Assembly: GCA_016125455.1 (NCBI GenBank)
Contig: WGLS01000012.1
Location: 62,001 to 126,000, forward strand
Direction of reading: 5' to 3'
DNA: 64,000 nucleotides
Source: Alphaproteobacteria bacterium
GTDB taxonomy: Bacteria > Pseudomonadota > Alphaproteobacteria > Caulobacterales > Parvularculaceae
Part shown: one piece after another, positions 17,986 through 26,360 of the stretch
Numbering within the stretch: the stretch's first letter is position 1
Layout: each line of letters opens with the position of its first letter
Made by a program: the position numbers and the translations under genes
The notes under the pieces: generated by a model
Told to the model about the DNA's origin: nothing
What the model saw: only the letters and a program-made list of their open reading frames with translations
Databases searched by the model: none

Positions 17986-20900
17986 TCACCGGGGCGTCTC
18001 CGCCGCGTCCTTGACCTCAACTTCCGACGTCGCCGGCGGCGAAATCGATCCGAGCGCTTCGAACCTTTCGTCCCGATCCGATTCAAACATGCGCCGCAAC
18101 AGGCCCGGGGTCAGCGCGGACAATGGATTGACGGTAACTCTTGGACGGTCATTAGGCCCGTCTACGCGGTAGGACAACGCAATCAGGCCCTCGCCTTCGC
18201 GATTGACGAACAAATCGCCTATTAGGGGCGCATTGCCGAGGATTGAATTGATCCCATAGGCTGGCGCCACCGCGCCGGAGATATTGACTCCGCCGCCGTC
18301 GCCGAAATTGATTGAACCTGATGCTGTAAGGCCGACCGAGGGGCCAGCGGCCCGGAAGTCGTCAACCTGAAACGAACCTTCTGCGAGGGCAAAGCGGGCA
18401 ACGGCGTCGCTAATGGCTATGCCCTCGCCTGTCAGCAGATCGGACAGCCCTGGCAACGACCCCGCCGAGAAAATCCGCGCCAACAACGGCGCGTTCCGTA
18501 TCCGTATATTCCGGGCGTCAATCCGCCCGCTTGTCGGCATAACGTCCCTATCGCCCTCATGCGGGGTCGAAAGTTCGACCTCGATTCTACCTTCGCCGCC
18601 GTCGACGGATTCGATGGCGAATATCCCGGACAAGAGCATGCCAATATTGTCCGTATCGGCTTCAATACGCCTGCGCTCCCGCCCGTCGACCTTATCGGAG
18701 ACAAGCAATGCGGAATGGCGGCCGCCATCAATGTCCCCGGCGGAAAAGTCCAACAAGCCCAATCCGTCAGCATTCGCTGCATAGTTGAAGGCGGCTCCTG
18801 TGAGCGCGATGCCGTTTCGAAGTCGGAACTCGTCGACATTGGCCGCGAGGGTGATTGCCGGCCCCGGACGCTCGCTTCCATCTCCATCGGCTTCACCAGC
18901 ATTCGAACTTTCAATGAAGTCCTTAGTCAATCCACCGATCGACAGAATCGGGCCATCGATGATGACGCCAAGAGCGCCGTCGCGATGACGGCTGACGTCG
19001 ACGGACACATCTACGGCTTCGTTGAGCTGGAGCCGGTTAAACCTGACGCCCTCAACGCCGCCTTCGGCCGCGAGGTCAATTCTCCCATCAACGACAATGT
19101 CGGCGCCATTTGCGGATATGATTGTCTGCGACGCGCCATCGTCGGAAAATTCGACCTGAGCGGAAAGACGCGCTGTGGCGCCAGGCGGCTTCATCCAGTC
19201 GATAGGATCAAGGAGGATGGATGTCGCGGTAAAGTCCGCGTCGATCGCGACCGTCCGCAATGCGCCGAGGTCGCCCCTCGCATCGATCCTGAATGGCGCG
19301 GCGCCGCCAAGATAGCGCCGTATCGAAACGCCAAACAGGTCCGCCATCGACGGTCCGAATTCTCCGCGAACCGATATGGCCGTGCTGTCGCCGCCCATCG
19401 CAAATTTCTGACGCCAGTCGATTGCAAGCGCTGCGCCATTAAGCGCGCCCCCGCCTTCAATGCGCATGCCGTCAGCGTCGAGAGCGACATTCGCTCGCGC
19501 GCCCACAAGCGAAGCGCCCCGGAAGAAATCGCGAACGACGAGATCGTCAAAGCTGGCGGTCGCCTTGTAGTCATAGCTTTCCCTTGGCGCATCCGCCTGA
19601 TTAGGACGAATGATCGTCGCGTCGACGACGCCCACGCCTTCGAATTGATCGACGCTGAAAGGACGGTCCTTGAGCACTTGAAGCGGCGGATCATTCAGAA
19701 TTGAGAGGATATCCCCGGCGTCGCCCTTGGCGCGGAATTCGAACGTAGCCGGCGCGCCTTTTGGACTGAGGATCGGGATGGAGACTTTGCCGCGCTCCAG
19801 CGTCACGCCTTCGATCATTCCTTTGCGGGCGACGAAAGAGAAGCTGTTGCCGCGAAGGACGCCGTCACCGTCAAGGCCTTTGATTGGCTGCATCCCTGGC
19901 GCATAGGTGAGCTCGGCGTCTGCAGCTGCAAACGTCAGCTCGAGCGCCTCATCCGGCATCGCCGCGCCTTCATCAAGCGCCCCTGCTTCCAGACGTATCG
20001 CCGCACTGATCCCATCGAAACGAGCACCCCTGACCCGGGTTGCAACAAATTCCCTGGCAGCCGACGCTGCGAGCGTCGGCCAGAGCCGCAATACTTCCGC
20101 TTCGGCAAGTTCGCCGACGACTTCGATGTCACCAGTGACCCCCAGCGACCTGCCGGCAGGGGCCTGCGCCATAAGCGCGCCGTCGATCCGGGCGCCAAAC
20201 ACGTCAAAGCCAATGCGGTTAAGTTCCAGGCGCCGTTGGCGCGGCTCGAACGTCCCGCCAATCGCGCCATTGGTCAGTTGAACGGGCGACTCGCCAGTCG
20301 CGGACGGCACGAACAATTCCGAAACCGTCGCGCCAAACTGCGCGCCGCCCGCAAGGTCCGGCGACACCGTAGCGGACGCGGCGAAATCGCCTAGCGAGGT
20401 TGCGCCTTCGACGCGTTCTACAACGTAGGTTCCGGCCGGGCCCGTCTCTGCGTCAAACGCCATCTTCAGCGCCAGCGACCGCACATTGATGCGACGGTCG
20501 CTATTCGCTCCCCAGGACAGGACGCCGCTTGCCGCCGCCCCGTCAATTCGCGATCTCAAGGTCCGACCGTCAAGGGTCAGTGTTATATCCGCAACGCCGC
20601 TGACCGCGCTCGTGAAACTAACCGGCTGCGGCCCGAGGAAGATCTCGACGATATCGCCCAGCGGCGCTTCCTCCACTGAGAGGCGCGCGTCGACCTTCTT
20701 CTCAACCCGGTCGATTGAGAACGTCATTTCCATGTTCGAGCTTGCGCCCGCTACGTCGAAGGAGCCGCTAGCCTTCGCTTCATAGCCAGCGGCGGATCGT
20801 TCGATAACCGCAGCGGCATCACGGGCCGTCCATGCGCGTTCCGTCGCTTCGTCGAAGAAATCAATCCGTAGACGCTGCAATTCGGCGCGCTCGAACGCGC

Positions 20901-21396
20901 CGCGAAGAAACCGGCCGCCGGTCAGGGTCTGAAAGACGTCGGATCGGCCGCCGCCGTCAGGCCCGTAGTCCAGGGCGTAGCGTCGCGCTTCACTGCGAAC
21001 GATCCGGATGCGCGCGTCGGCAAGCGAAAGTTCGCTTGGACCGAAGCGGCCGCGCGCCAGGTCGGCGCCCCTGAAATCGGCAATGACGCTGGAAAATCGC
21101 GCGACCTCCTCGCCGGCATGGTCAAGACCGACGACGCCATCAAAAGCGATTTCGATCCGTCCAGCATCAGGGGCCTTTGATACCTTGATCCCATCAATTG
21201 AAACGACGTCGATGCCGGACATCGCCCGAGCGCTAGCCCACTCCACGAATGGGCGAGCAAAACCGATATCGACCGGCGACCTTTCAGCCTTGTCGAGCGC
21301 CCACGCGGCCGCGCCCGCAATCAACGCGGCGACCGCGCCGAGGCCGATCAACAGCCACGCGACGCCAGCCGCGCATGTCCGAATGAACGCCACCAT
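17986..21396 (-). CDS. Large AsmA/YhdP-like protein (DUF3971 / AsmA_2)
   Basis: 1136 residues: an N-terminal membrane anchor (about 5-33, VAWLLIGLGAVAALIAGAAAW) followed by a very long periplasmic beta-rich region, built of repeating short strands as in the AsmA/TamB/YhdP bridge-like lipid transfer proteins. The C-terminal part (DARNIRIRNAPLLARIFSAG, GINSILGNAPLIGDLFVNREGEG, IALSYRVDGPNDRPRVTVNP) matches the conserved YhdP/DUF3971-AsmA C-terminal region, which carries the typical loss-of-repeat NPLSALTPG ending. Known members move phospholipid between inner and outer membrane; that role is inferred here. Stands alone between tyrS and bcp. Confidence 0.8.
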   Translation of the reverse strand: MVAFIRTCAAGVAWLLIGLGAVAALIAGAAAWALDKAERSPVDIGFARPFVEWASARAMSGIDVVSIDGIKVSKAPDAGRIEIAFDGVVGLDHAGEEVARFSSVIADFRGADLARGRFGPSELSLADARIRIVRSEARRYALDYGPDGGGRSDVFQTLTGGRFLRGAFERAELQRLRIDFFDEATERAWTARDAAAVIERSAAGYEAKASGSFDVAGASSNMEMTFSIDRVEKKVDARLSVEEAPLGDIVEIFLGPQPVSFTSAVSGVADITLTLDGRTLRSRIDGAAASGVLSWGANSDRRINVRSLALKMAFDAETGPAGTYVVERVEGATSLGDFAASATVSPDLAGGAQFGATVSELFVPSATGESPVQLTNGAIGGTFEPRQRRLELNRIGFDVFGARIDGALMAQAPAGRSLGVTGDIEVVGELAEAEVLRLWPTLAASAAREFVATRVRGARFDGISAAIRLEAGALDEGAAMPDEALELTFAAADAELTYAPGMQPIKGLDGDGVLRGNSFSFVARKGMIEGVTLERGKVSIPILSPKGAPATFEFRAKGDAGDILSILNDPPLQVLKDRPFSVDQFEGVGVVDATIIRPNQADAPRESYDYKATASFDDLVVRDFFRGASLVGARANVALDADGMRIEGGGALNGAALAIDWRQKFAMGGDSTAISVRGEFGPSMADLFGVSIRRYLGGAAPFRIDARGDLGALRTVAIDADFTATSILLDPIDWMKPPGATARLSAQVEFSDDGASQTIISANGADIVVDGRIDLAAEGGVEGVRFNRLQLNEAVDVSVDVSRHRDGALGVIIDGPILSIGGLTKDFIESSNAGEADGDGSERPGPAITLAANVDEFRLRNGIALTGAAFNYAANADGLGLLDFSAGDIDGGRHSALLVSDKVDGRERRRIEADTDNIGMLLSGIFAIESVDGGEGRIEVELSTPHEGDRDVMPTSGRIDARNIRIRNAPLLARIFSAGSLPGLSDLLTGEGIAISDAVARFALAEGSFQVDDFRAAGPSVGLTASGSINFGDGGGVNISGAVAPAYGINSILGNAPLIGDLFVNREGEGLIALSYRVDGPNDRPRVTVNPLSALTPGLLRRMFESDRDERFEALGSISPPATSEVEVKDAAETPR

Positions 21397-21612
21397 CTAG
21401 GACCATCAGGCCGGCGCGGCGGGAACGCCGCCGCAAACGTCGACATCAGACGATCGCAGCGTCAACGTCAACGACATTGCAATTGCAAGGCGACATCGCG
21501 AGGCGCGGCGCAACGTCCGGTTCCAGAAGGGATCGCGGTCGGCTATTCAACTCAGGCTGATCGTTGTCGCGCTTGGCGCGGCAAAGCAAGCGAGCGCTTA
21601 GCGGAGCAATAA

Positions 21613-22086
21613 ATGGCGAATGAACTGCGCGAGGGGCTCAAGGCCCCGGCCTTTAGTTTACCAACGGACGGTGGCGGGAAGGCCCAGCTCAAGGACTATG
21701 CGGGCCGAAATCTCGTCCTCTATTTCTACCCGAAAGACGATACTTCGGGCTGTACCAAACAGGCGATCAGCTTCAGCGAACATATTGCCGATTTTGAGGC
21801 GGCGGGCGCCGCCATTCTCGGCGTTTCCGCCGACCCGATCGCGAAGCACGACAAGTTCAAGGCCAAGCACGGCCTGTCTATCCGCCTTGCGTCGGACGAG
21901 GACACGACGATGCTGGCACGTTACGGCGTATGGGTCGAGAAAAGCATGTACGGGAAGAAGTACATGGGGATTGAGCGGTCTACGTTCCTGATTGGGGCAG
22001 ACGGCAAGATCGTGCGTATCTGGCGAAAGGTTAAAGTCGCCGGCCATGTTGAAGAAGTCCTGGAAGCGGCGCGCGCGCTTGGATGA
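21613..22086 (+). CDS. bcp: Peroxiredoxin of the BCP/PrxQ family
   Basis: Thioredoxin-dependent thiol peroxidase, 157 residues. LKAPAFSLPTDGGG, the active-site block FYPKDDTSGCTKQAISF with the peroxidatic Cys, and GIERSTFLIGADGKIVRIW are typical. The position five residues after the peroxidatic Cys, where E. coli BCP has its resolving Cys, is Ile here and no other Cys is visible, so it should work as a 1-Cys enzyme. The stop overlaps the next gene's ATG (ATGA). Confidence 0.93.
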   Translation: MANELREGLKAPAFSLPTDGGGKAQLKDYAGRNLVLYFYPKDDTSGCTKQAISFSEHIADFEAAGAAILGVSADPIAKHDKFKAKHGLSIRLASDEDTTMLARYGVWVEKSMYGKKYMGIERSTFLIGADGKIVRIWRKVKVAGHVEEVLEAARALG

Positions 22087-22910
22087 CCATCGGCGTGTCC
22101 CACCGCGCGCTGGCGCTTGCGGTCCTTGAGGCGGCAACGCCCGACGGCAAGACAGCTGCTGCGGCGAACGCATGTGAAGTTGCGACATTCGGCGAAGTCC
22201 GGATTGATCGAACCGAACGGTTCGCCCCCCCGATTCGCCCGGGACGCCCTCAACGGCCCGAACTGGTTGCGCCGAAGGATACGCCCCGCCGTCGACTGAG
22301 TTCCCCTGAGGGCCGGGCGATCCTGATTCACGCTGTCGCGCATATCGAGCTGAATGCGATCGATCTGGCGTTCGACATGTCGGCCCGCTTCAGCGGCGAG
22401 ATTGAAGATCTTGGCCTCGACGCGGCTGCGTTCGTTGCCGACTGGTTCGAAGTTGGCGCCGATGAGGCTCGACATTTCCGACTGCTTGCCGATCGGCTCG
22501 CCGAACTTGGTCACGAATATGGCGACTGGCCGGCCCATGACGGGCTTTGGCGGGCAGCAGAAAGCACCTCTGACGACGTTGCCGCGAGACTTGCGATTGC
22601 GCCTCTTGTACTTGAGGCGCGCGGTCTGGACGTGACGCCCGGCATGATCTCGAAACTGCGCGACGCGGGCGACGAATTAAGCGCTGTGGCGCTGTCGACA
22701 ATTTACGCCGAGGAAGTCGACCATGTCCGCAAAGGAGTGAACTGGTTCCGCCGGGTCTGCGAGGCGAGAAGGGTCGAGCCGGAAAGCGCCTTCAAGCGCT
22801 ATGTCTCGGAGCGGTTCAACGGCCCCCTGAAGCCGCCATTTAACGCAACCGCCCGGGAGCGGGCCGGCATGCCGCCTTCATACTATGCAAATGCCGATGT
22901 CGCCGTTTGA
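22083..22910 (+). CDS. DUF455 ferritin-like protein
   Basis: 275 residues. The helical core has the metal-ligand spacing of ferritin-like folds: LIHAVAHIELNAIDLAFD (Glu and His), WFEVGADEARHFRLLADRL, and STIYAEEVDHVRKGVNWF (Glu-Glu-x-x-His). The C-terminal KRYVSERFNGPLKPPFN is a conserved DUF455 ending. A diiron site is expected, but no reaction is established for the family. It is coupled to bcp through a four-base overlap, hinting at a shared oxidative-stress setting. Confidence 0.85.
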   Translation: MTIGVSHRALALAVLEAATPDGKTAAAANACEVATFGEVRIDRTERFAPPIRPGRPQRPELVAPKDTPRRRLSSPEGRAILIHAVAHIELNAIDLAFDMSARFSGEIEDLGLDAAAFVADWFEVGADEARHFRLLADRLAELGHEYGDWPAHDGLWRAAESTSDDVAARLAIAPLVLEARGLDVTPGMISKLRDAGDELSAVALSTIYAEEVDHVRKGVNWFRRVCEARRVEPESAFKRYVSERFNGPLKPPFNATARERAGMPPSYYANADVAV

Positions 22911-23112
22911 CCAAGGTCGTAAATGGCGATGTGGCCTGCGATATGCACCGGCTGCGTGTACTATCCGTAAGAAACGTCAGGTTGGGTTTTCTGATCGTTA
23001 AAATTTCCCCGCGTAGGCTCGTGTCAACTGTTGAATAGTTGGCGGTTTTCGGCTGCTATGCGCCATGGGGCGTGGCCGATGACGTCGGCGTAGGGTGTGT
23101 TGAGGGCGTTAC

Positions 23113-24429
23113 ATGGGCCGCAAGTCCGGCAAAACGACGCGTTTCATCAGTCGCTTCTTTAAGGAACGTCAGATTTACCACCGCAGCGATGGGGTGGTGC
23201 ATTTTATTTCGATGTCGACACGGACCCAGATTGCGCTGGCCGTGGTCATTGCAGGCGCCCTCATGTGGGTCGCCTACGCGTCGGTAAACGTTGTCTTCAA
23301 GGAGCAGATCATCGTTGCGAAGGACCGCAATGAGCGGGTCCAGCGGGATGCCTATGAGCGCAAGCTCGAACGGGCCCATCGCGCTTACAACGACATGAAT
23401 GCCCTCAACGTTCTCCTGGAGGAAGAATTCGACCAGGCGATGAACGACATTGCCAATCGACATCAGACTCTGCGGAACATGGTTGAGCGCAAGTCCGCGG
23501 TCGACGACGCGGTCGAGCAGCTGACCCGCAGCCTTTCGGAAGCAGGCTTCCCCAACGGCCAGCGACCGCTTAACAGCAACCGCATCATGATCGATCTGGC
23601 GCCCGCAGAGCCTGCGCCGCGCCGCTCGCGTCTGTCTGTCCTTCGCAGCGAAGCCCTCAGCGAGGCGGCGGGACGGGACAAGACCCTGCCCGCCAACAAC
23701 GCGGCAAATGAGTCCCTTACGCGCCTCGATACCGCCGCGGAGGCGCTCTATGCCGAACAAACACTGCTGCTGGCCAGAATCGAGGAGCTCTCCGAGCGTC
23801 GGATCGCCGAACTGCGCGAGATTCTCAAAACGACAGGCGTTGCCGCGGACCGGCTGACGACGCCCGACAAGATTTCGAACGATCTGCTCGCGCAGGGCGG
23901 GCCTTTTATCGATGCCGGCAACCTGGCGTCGATGTCGACGCGATTTTTCAGGCGGAGCAACAGAACCGGCCTGATTCTCGACGAACTTACCCAGCTGACG
24001 TCCATGGTCGACAATATTCCGCTCTCTTCGCCTTTGGTGGTTGCGCGCCGCCAGACAAGCGGTTTTGGCGTTCGCCGCGATCCATTTACCGGTCGTGCAG
24101 CGCGTCACTATGGCCTTGATTTTTCGGCAAAGTGGGCGGCGCCGATCGTCGCGACCGCTCCGGGCGTGGTAAAGTACGCCGGGTTCCGCAGCGGCTTTGG
24201 GCGAGTGGTTGAAATCGATCACGGGAACGGATTCGTGACTCGTTATGCCCATCTACACAAATTTGTGGTTAAAACGGGCCAGCGGGTCTCGTTGCATCAG
24301 AAAATCGGGGAACTCGGGAACAGTGGGCGCAGCACCGGACCGCACGTGCACTACGAGATTATCTATCGCGGCGCTCCAAAGGATCCCGAGAGATTTATAG
24401 AGGCGGGCAGATATGTTTTCGAAAGCTAA
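23113..24429 (+). CDS. M23-family peptidoglycan endopeptidase (LmdC-like, membrane anchored)
   Basis: 438 residues: short cytoplasmic N-terminus, one TM helix (about 37-57, TQIALAVVIAGALMWVAYA), a long periplasmic coiled-coil/linker (about 65-310), and a C-terminal LytM domain. Zn ligands are visible in RAARHYGLDFSAKW (His, Asp) and GPHVHYEI (His-x-His), with TRYAHLHKF supplying the further catalytic His. It cleaves peptide cross-links in the wall. The last 17 bases overlap the bactofilin start. In stalked/budding Alphaproteobacteria, an M23 enzyme encoded beside a bactofilin is recruited by it to shape the cell; this pair fits that arrangement. Confidence 0.88.
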   Translation: MGRKSGKTTRFISRFFKERQIYHRSDGVVHFISMSTRTQIALAVVIAGALMWVAYASVNVVFKEQIIVAKDRNERVQRDAYERKLERAHRAYNDMNALNVLLEEEFDQAMNDIANRHQTLRNMVERKSAVDDAVEQLTRSLSEAGFPNGQRPLNSNRIMIDLAPAEPAPRRSRLSVLRSEALSEAAGRDKTLPANNAANESLTRLDTAAEALYAEQTLLLARIEELSERRIAELREILKTTGVAADRLTTPDKISNDLLAQGGPFIDAGNLASMSTRFFRRSNRTGLILDELTQLTSMVDNIPLSSPLVVARRQTSGFGVRRDPFTGRAARHYGLDFSAKWAAPIVATAPGVVKYAGFRSGFGRVVEIDHGNGFVTRYAHLHKFVVKTGQRVSLHQKIGELGNSGRSTGPHVHYEIIYRGAPKDPERFIEAGRYVFES

Positions 24430-25054
24430 GTCCAAGCAGGGCGGCGAGGAAAAGGTAAAGGCGTCAATGGCTGAAGCGCCAATGGCCGCGGCAACCGCGG
24501 CGCCAGCAAAAAGGTCAAGCGCGATGAAATCCGCCGGGGTTCCTTCAATTATTTCGGCTGATGTCCGGATGCTCGGCAACATCGATTCCGCTGGCGAGGT
24601 TCAGCTTGACGGCGAGCTCGAAGGCGACATTCGCGCAGGCGTCCTGATCGTCGGCGAGAAGGCAATCGTCCGTGGCGAGATCGTTTGCGACAACGTAACC
24701 GTTCGCGGTCGCGTCGAAGGCGGGATTCGCGCAAAGAACGTGACCCTTGCTGCAACGGCGCACATCGAAGGCGATATTCTTCACAGCTCGCTTGCGGTGG
24801 AAAGCGGCGCTCACTTTGAAGGGAATTGCCGCCATTCCGACGATCCTCTTTCCGAAGCGTCGACGAATGACTTCCGCAAGGCGCGCCCATCGGGCCCCGC
24901 CCCCAAACCGGCGTCAGCGCGCGAAGCGCCCGGCGCCGTTGACCAGACGGCAAGCGATTCCTCGCTCAGCCGCACCGCGCCTCAGCCCGCAGCGGTCGGC
25001 GCCAACGACGCCCCGTCCTTCCTCAGCCCGAATCGGAATTCGCCGCTTCGTTAA
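24413..25054 (+). CDS. bacA: Bactofilin (polymer-forming cytoskeletal protein)
   Basis: 213 residues. The N-terminus MFSKAKSKQGG resembles the membrane-targeting peptide of Caulobacter-type bactofilins. A central beta-helix (about 45-140) of short repeats (GNIDSAGEVQLDGELEGD, GEIVCDNVTVRGRVEGGI, TAHIEGDILHSSLAVE) is the DUF583 core that polymerises without nucleotide. The C-terminus is Pro/Ala/Ser rich and disordered. Translation overlaps the M23 gene by 17 bases, so the two are almost certainly one unit. The symbol follows family usage; which paralogue it is cannot be told. Confidence 0.9.
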   Translation: MFSKAKSKQGGEEKVKASMAEAPMAAATAAPAKRSSAMKSAGVPSIISADVRMLGNIDSAGEVQLDGELEGDIRAGVLIVGEKAIVRGEIVCDNVTVRGRVEGGIRAKNVTLAATAHIEGDILHSSLAVESGAHFEGNCRHSDDPLSEASTNDFRKARPSGPAPKPASAREAPGAVDQTASDSSLSRTAPQPAAVGANDAPSFLSPNRNSPLR

Positions 25055-25098
25055 GCGAGTGAACCGGGAGGTCGCTGGAAGGGGAGTTGAAACGGCAT

Positions 25099-25128
25099 TC
25101 GCGGCGGCCGCGGCTTTAACGGCCGCGA
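25099..25128. terminator. GC-rich hairpin between converging bactofilin and prfB genes
   Basis: TCGCGGC (25099-25105) pairs with GCCGCGA (25122-25128); an alternative register pairs GCGGCCG (25104-25110) with CGGCCGC (25120-25126). It lies between two convergent stops and could end transcription both ways, but there is no T-run, so the call is weak. Confidence 0.3.
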
Positions 25129-25140
25129 TCGGGCTTCCGA

Positions 25141-26245
25141 TCACTCACCGCCTACCCGCTGAGCCAGCGAGGCGGTGAGGAACGGGTCGATGTACCCGTC
25201 GAGGACATCGTCAGGGCTTGGGCTTTCCACCTGGGTCCGAAGATCCTTCACCATTTGGTACGGCTGCAGCACATAGCTGCGGATCTGGTGCCCCCATCCA
25301 ATGTCAGTCTTGCTCGCCGCCGTTGCGGCCGCTTCCTCTTCGCGCTTCTGCAGCTCGAGTTCGTAGAGTCGCGCTTTAAGCATGTTCCACGCCGTCGCGC
25401 GGTTCTTGTGCTGGGATCGCTCGTTCTGACACTGGACGACGATCCCGGTCGGCATGTGGGTGATCCGGACAGCCGAATCCGTCGTGTTGACATGCTGACC
25501 GCCGGCCCCGGACGCCCGAAAAGTATCGACCCGGCAGTCGCTTTCATTGACCTCAATGTCAATCTTGTCGTCGACTTCAGGATAGACCCATACCGAAGCG
25601 AACGATGTGTGCCGGCGGGCGTTGGAATCGTAGGGCGAGATACGTACGAGCCGGTGGACGCCGGACTCCGTCTTCAGCCAACCGTACGCATTGTGCCCAC
25701 GCACCTGCACGGTCGCGGACTTGATCCCCGCCTCTTCGCCCGGCTGCTCGTCAATTACCTCGACCTTGAAGCCATTCTTCTGCGCCCACCGGACATACAT
25801 CCTCAAGAGCATCGACGCCCAGTCATTCGACTCGGTGCCGCCGGCGCCCGGATGGACTTCGAGGAAACAATTGTTGGAGTCCGCTTCGCCGGACAGCAAG
25901 GCTTCGGTCTCTGCCTTCGCCGCCCGGTCAGCGAGCGCGACGAGCATATCTTTGGTCTCGTCAAGGCTGGCGTCGTCGCCGTCCTCCTCCGCCATCGCCG
26001 CGAGGCCAATCAGGTCTTCGAGTTCGCTTGAAATTTCCGACACCGCCGCAATCTGGCCGGCGAGCGAGGTGCGCTCCTGCATCAGTTTCTGAGCGGCATC
26101 CGGGTCGTTCCAGAGGTCAGGGTCCTCGGCTCTTGCGTTCAATTCCTGCAGACGTCGTTCGGCGACGTCCCAGTCAAAGACGCCTCCTCAGCAGTCCAAT
26201 AGACTGCTTGATTTGCTCCGAAAGGTGCTCGAATTCCGCTCTCAT
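25141..26245 (-). CDS. prfB: Peptide chain release factor 2, programmed +1 frameshift
   Basis: Terminates translation at UGA and UAA. The first frame begins at ATG 26243-26245 and reads [20 protein letters not shown] then R-R-L before an in-frame TGA at codon 24 (26174-26176). Shifting +1 continues [20 protein letters not shown] to the stop at 25141, giving 367 residues, the usual RF2 length. The catalytic GGQ loop is in [17 protein letters not shown]. Annotating only the downstream frame would lose the N-terminal 34 residues. It lies downstream of mrcA on the same strand. Confidence 0.96.
26173..26188 (-). promoter_or_regulatory. prfB autoregulatory +1 frameshift signal
   Basis: On the minus strand the sequence reads AGGAGG-CGT-CTT-TGA-C: a Shine-Dalgarno-like hexamer, three-base spacer, the slippery CTT and a UGA followed by C. 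This is the classic RF2 arrangement in which low RF2 lets the ribosome slip past its own UGA stop. Confidence 0.95.
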
Positions 26246-26360
26246 AGGGGACAATTCTCCTGGACGCGCGTCCCGTCGACGATGAATTGTTGTTGATCGC
26301 GCCGCGCCGTCCGTCAAGGCATCGACGCTTCGCCTTAGCCGATCTCAGATCGGGCCACGC

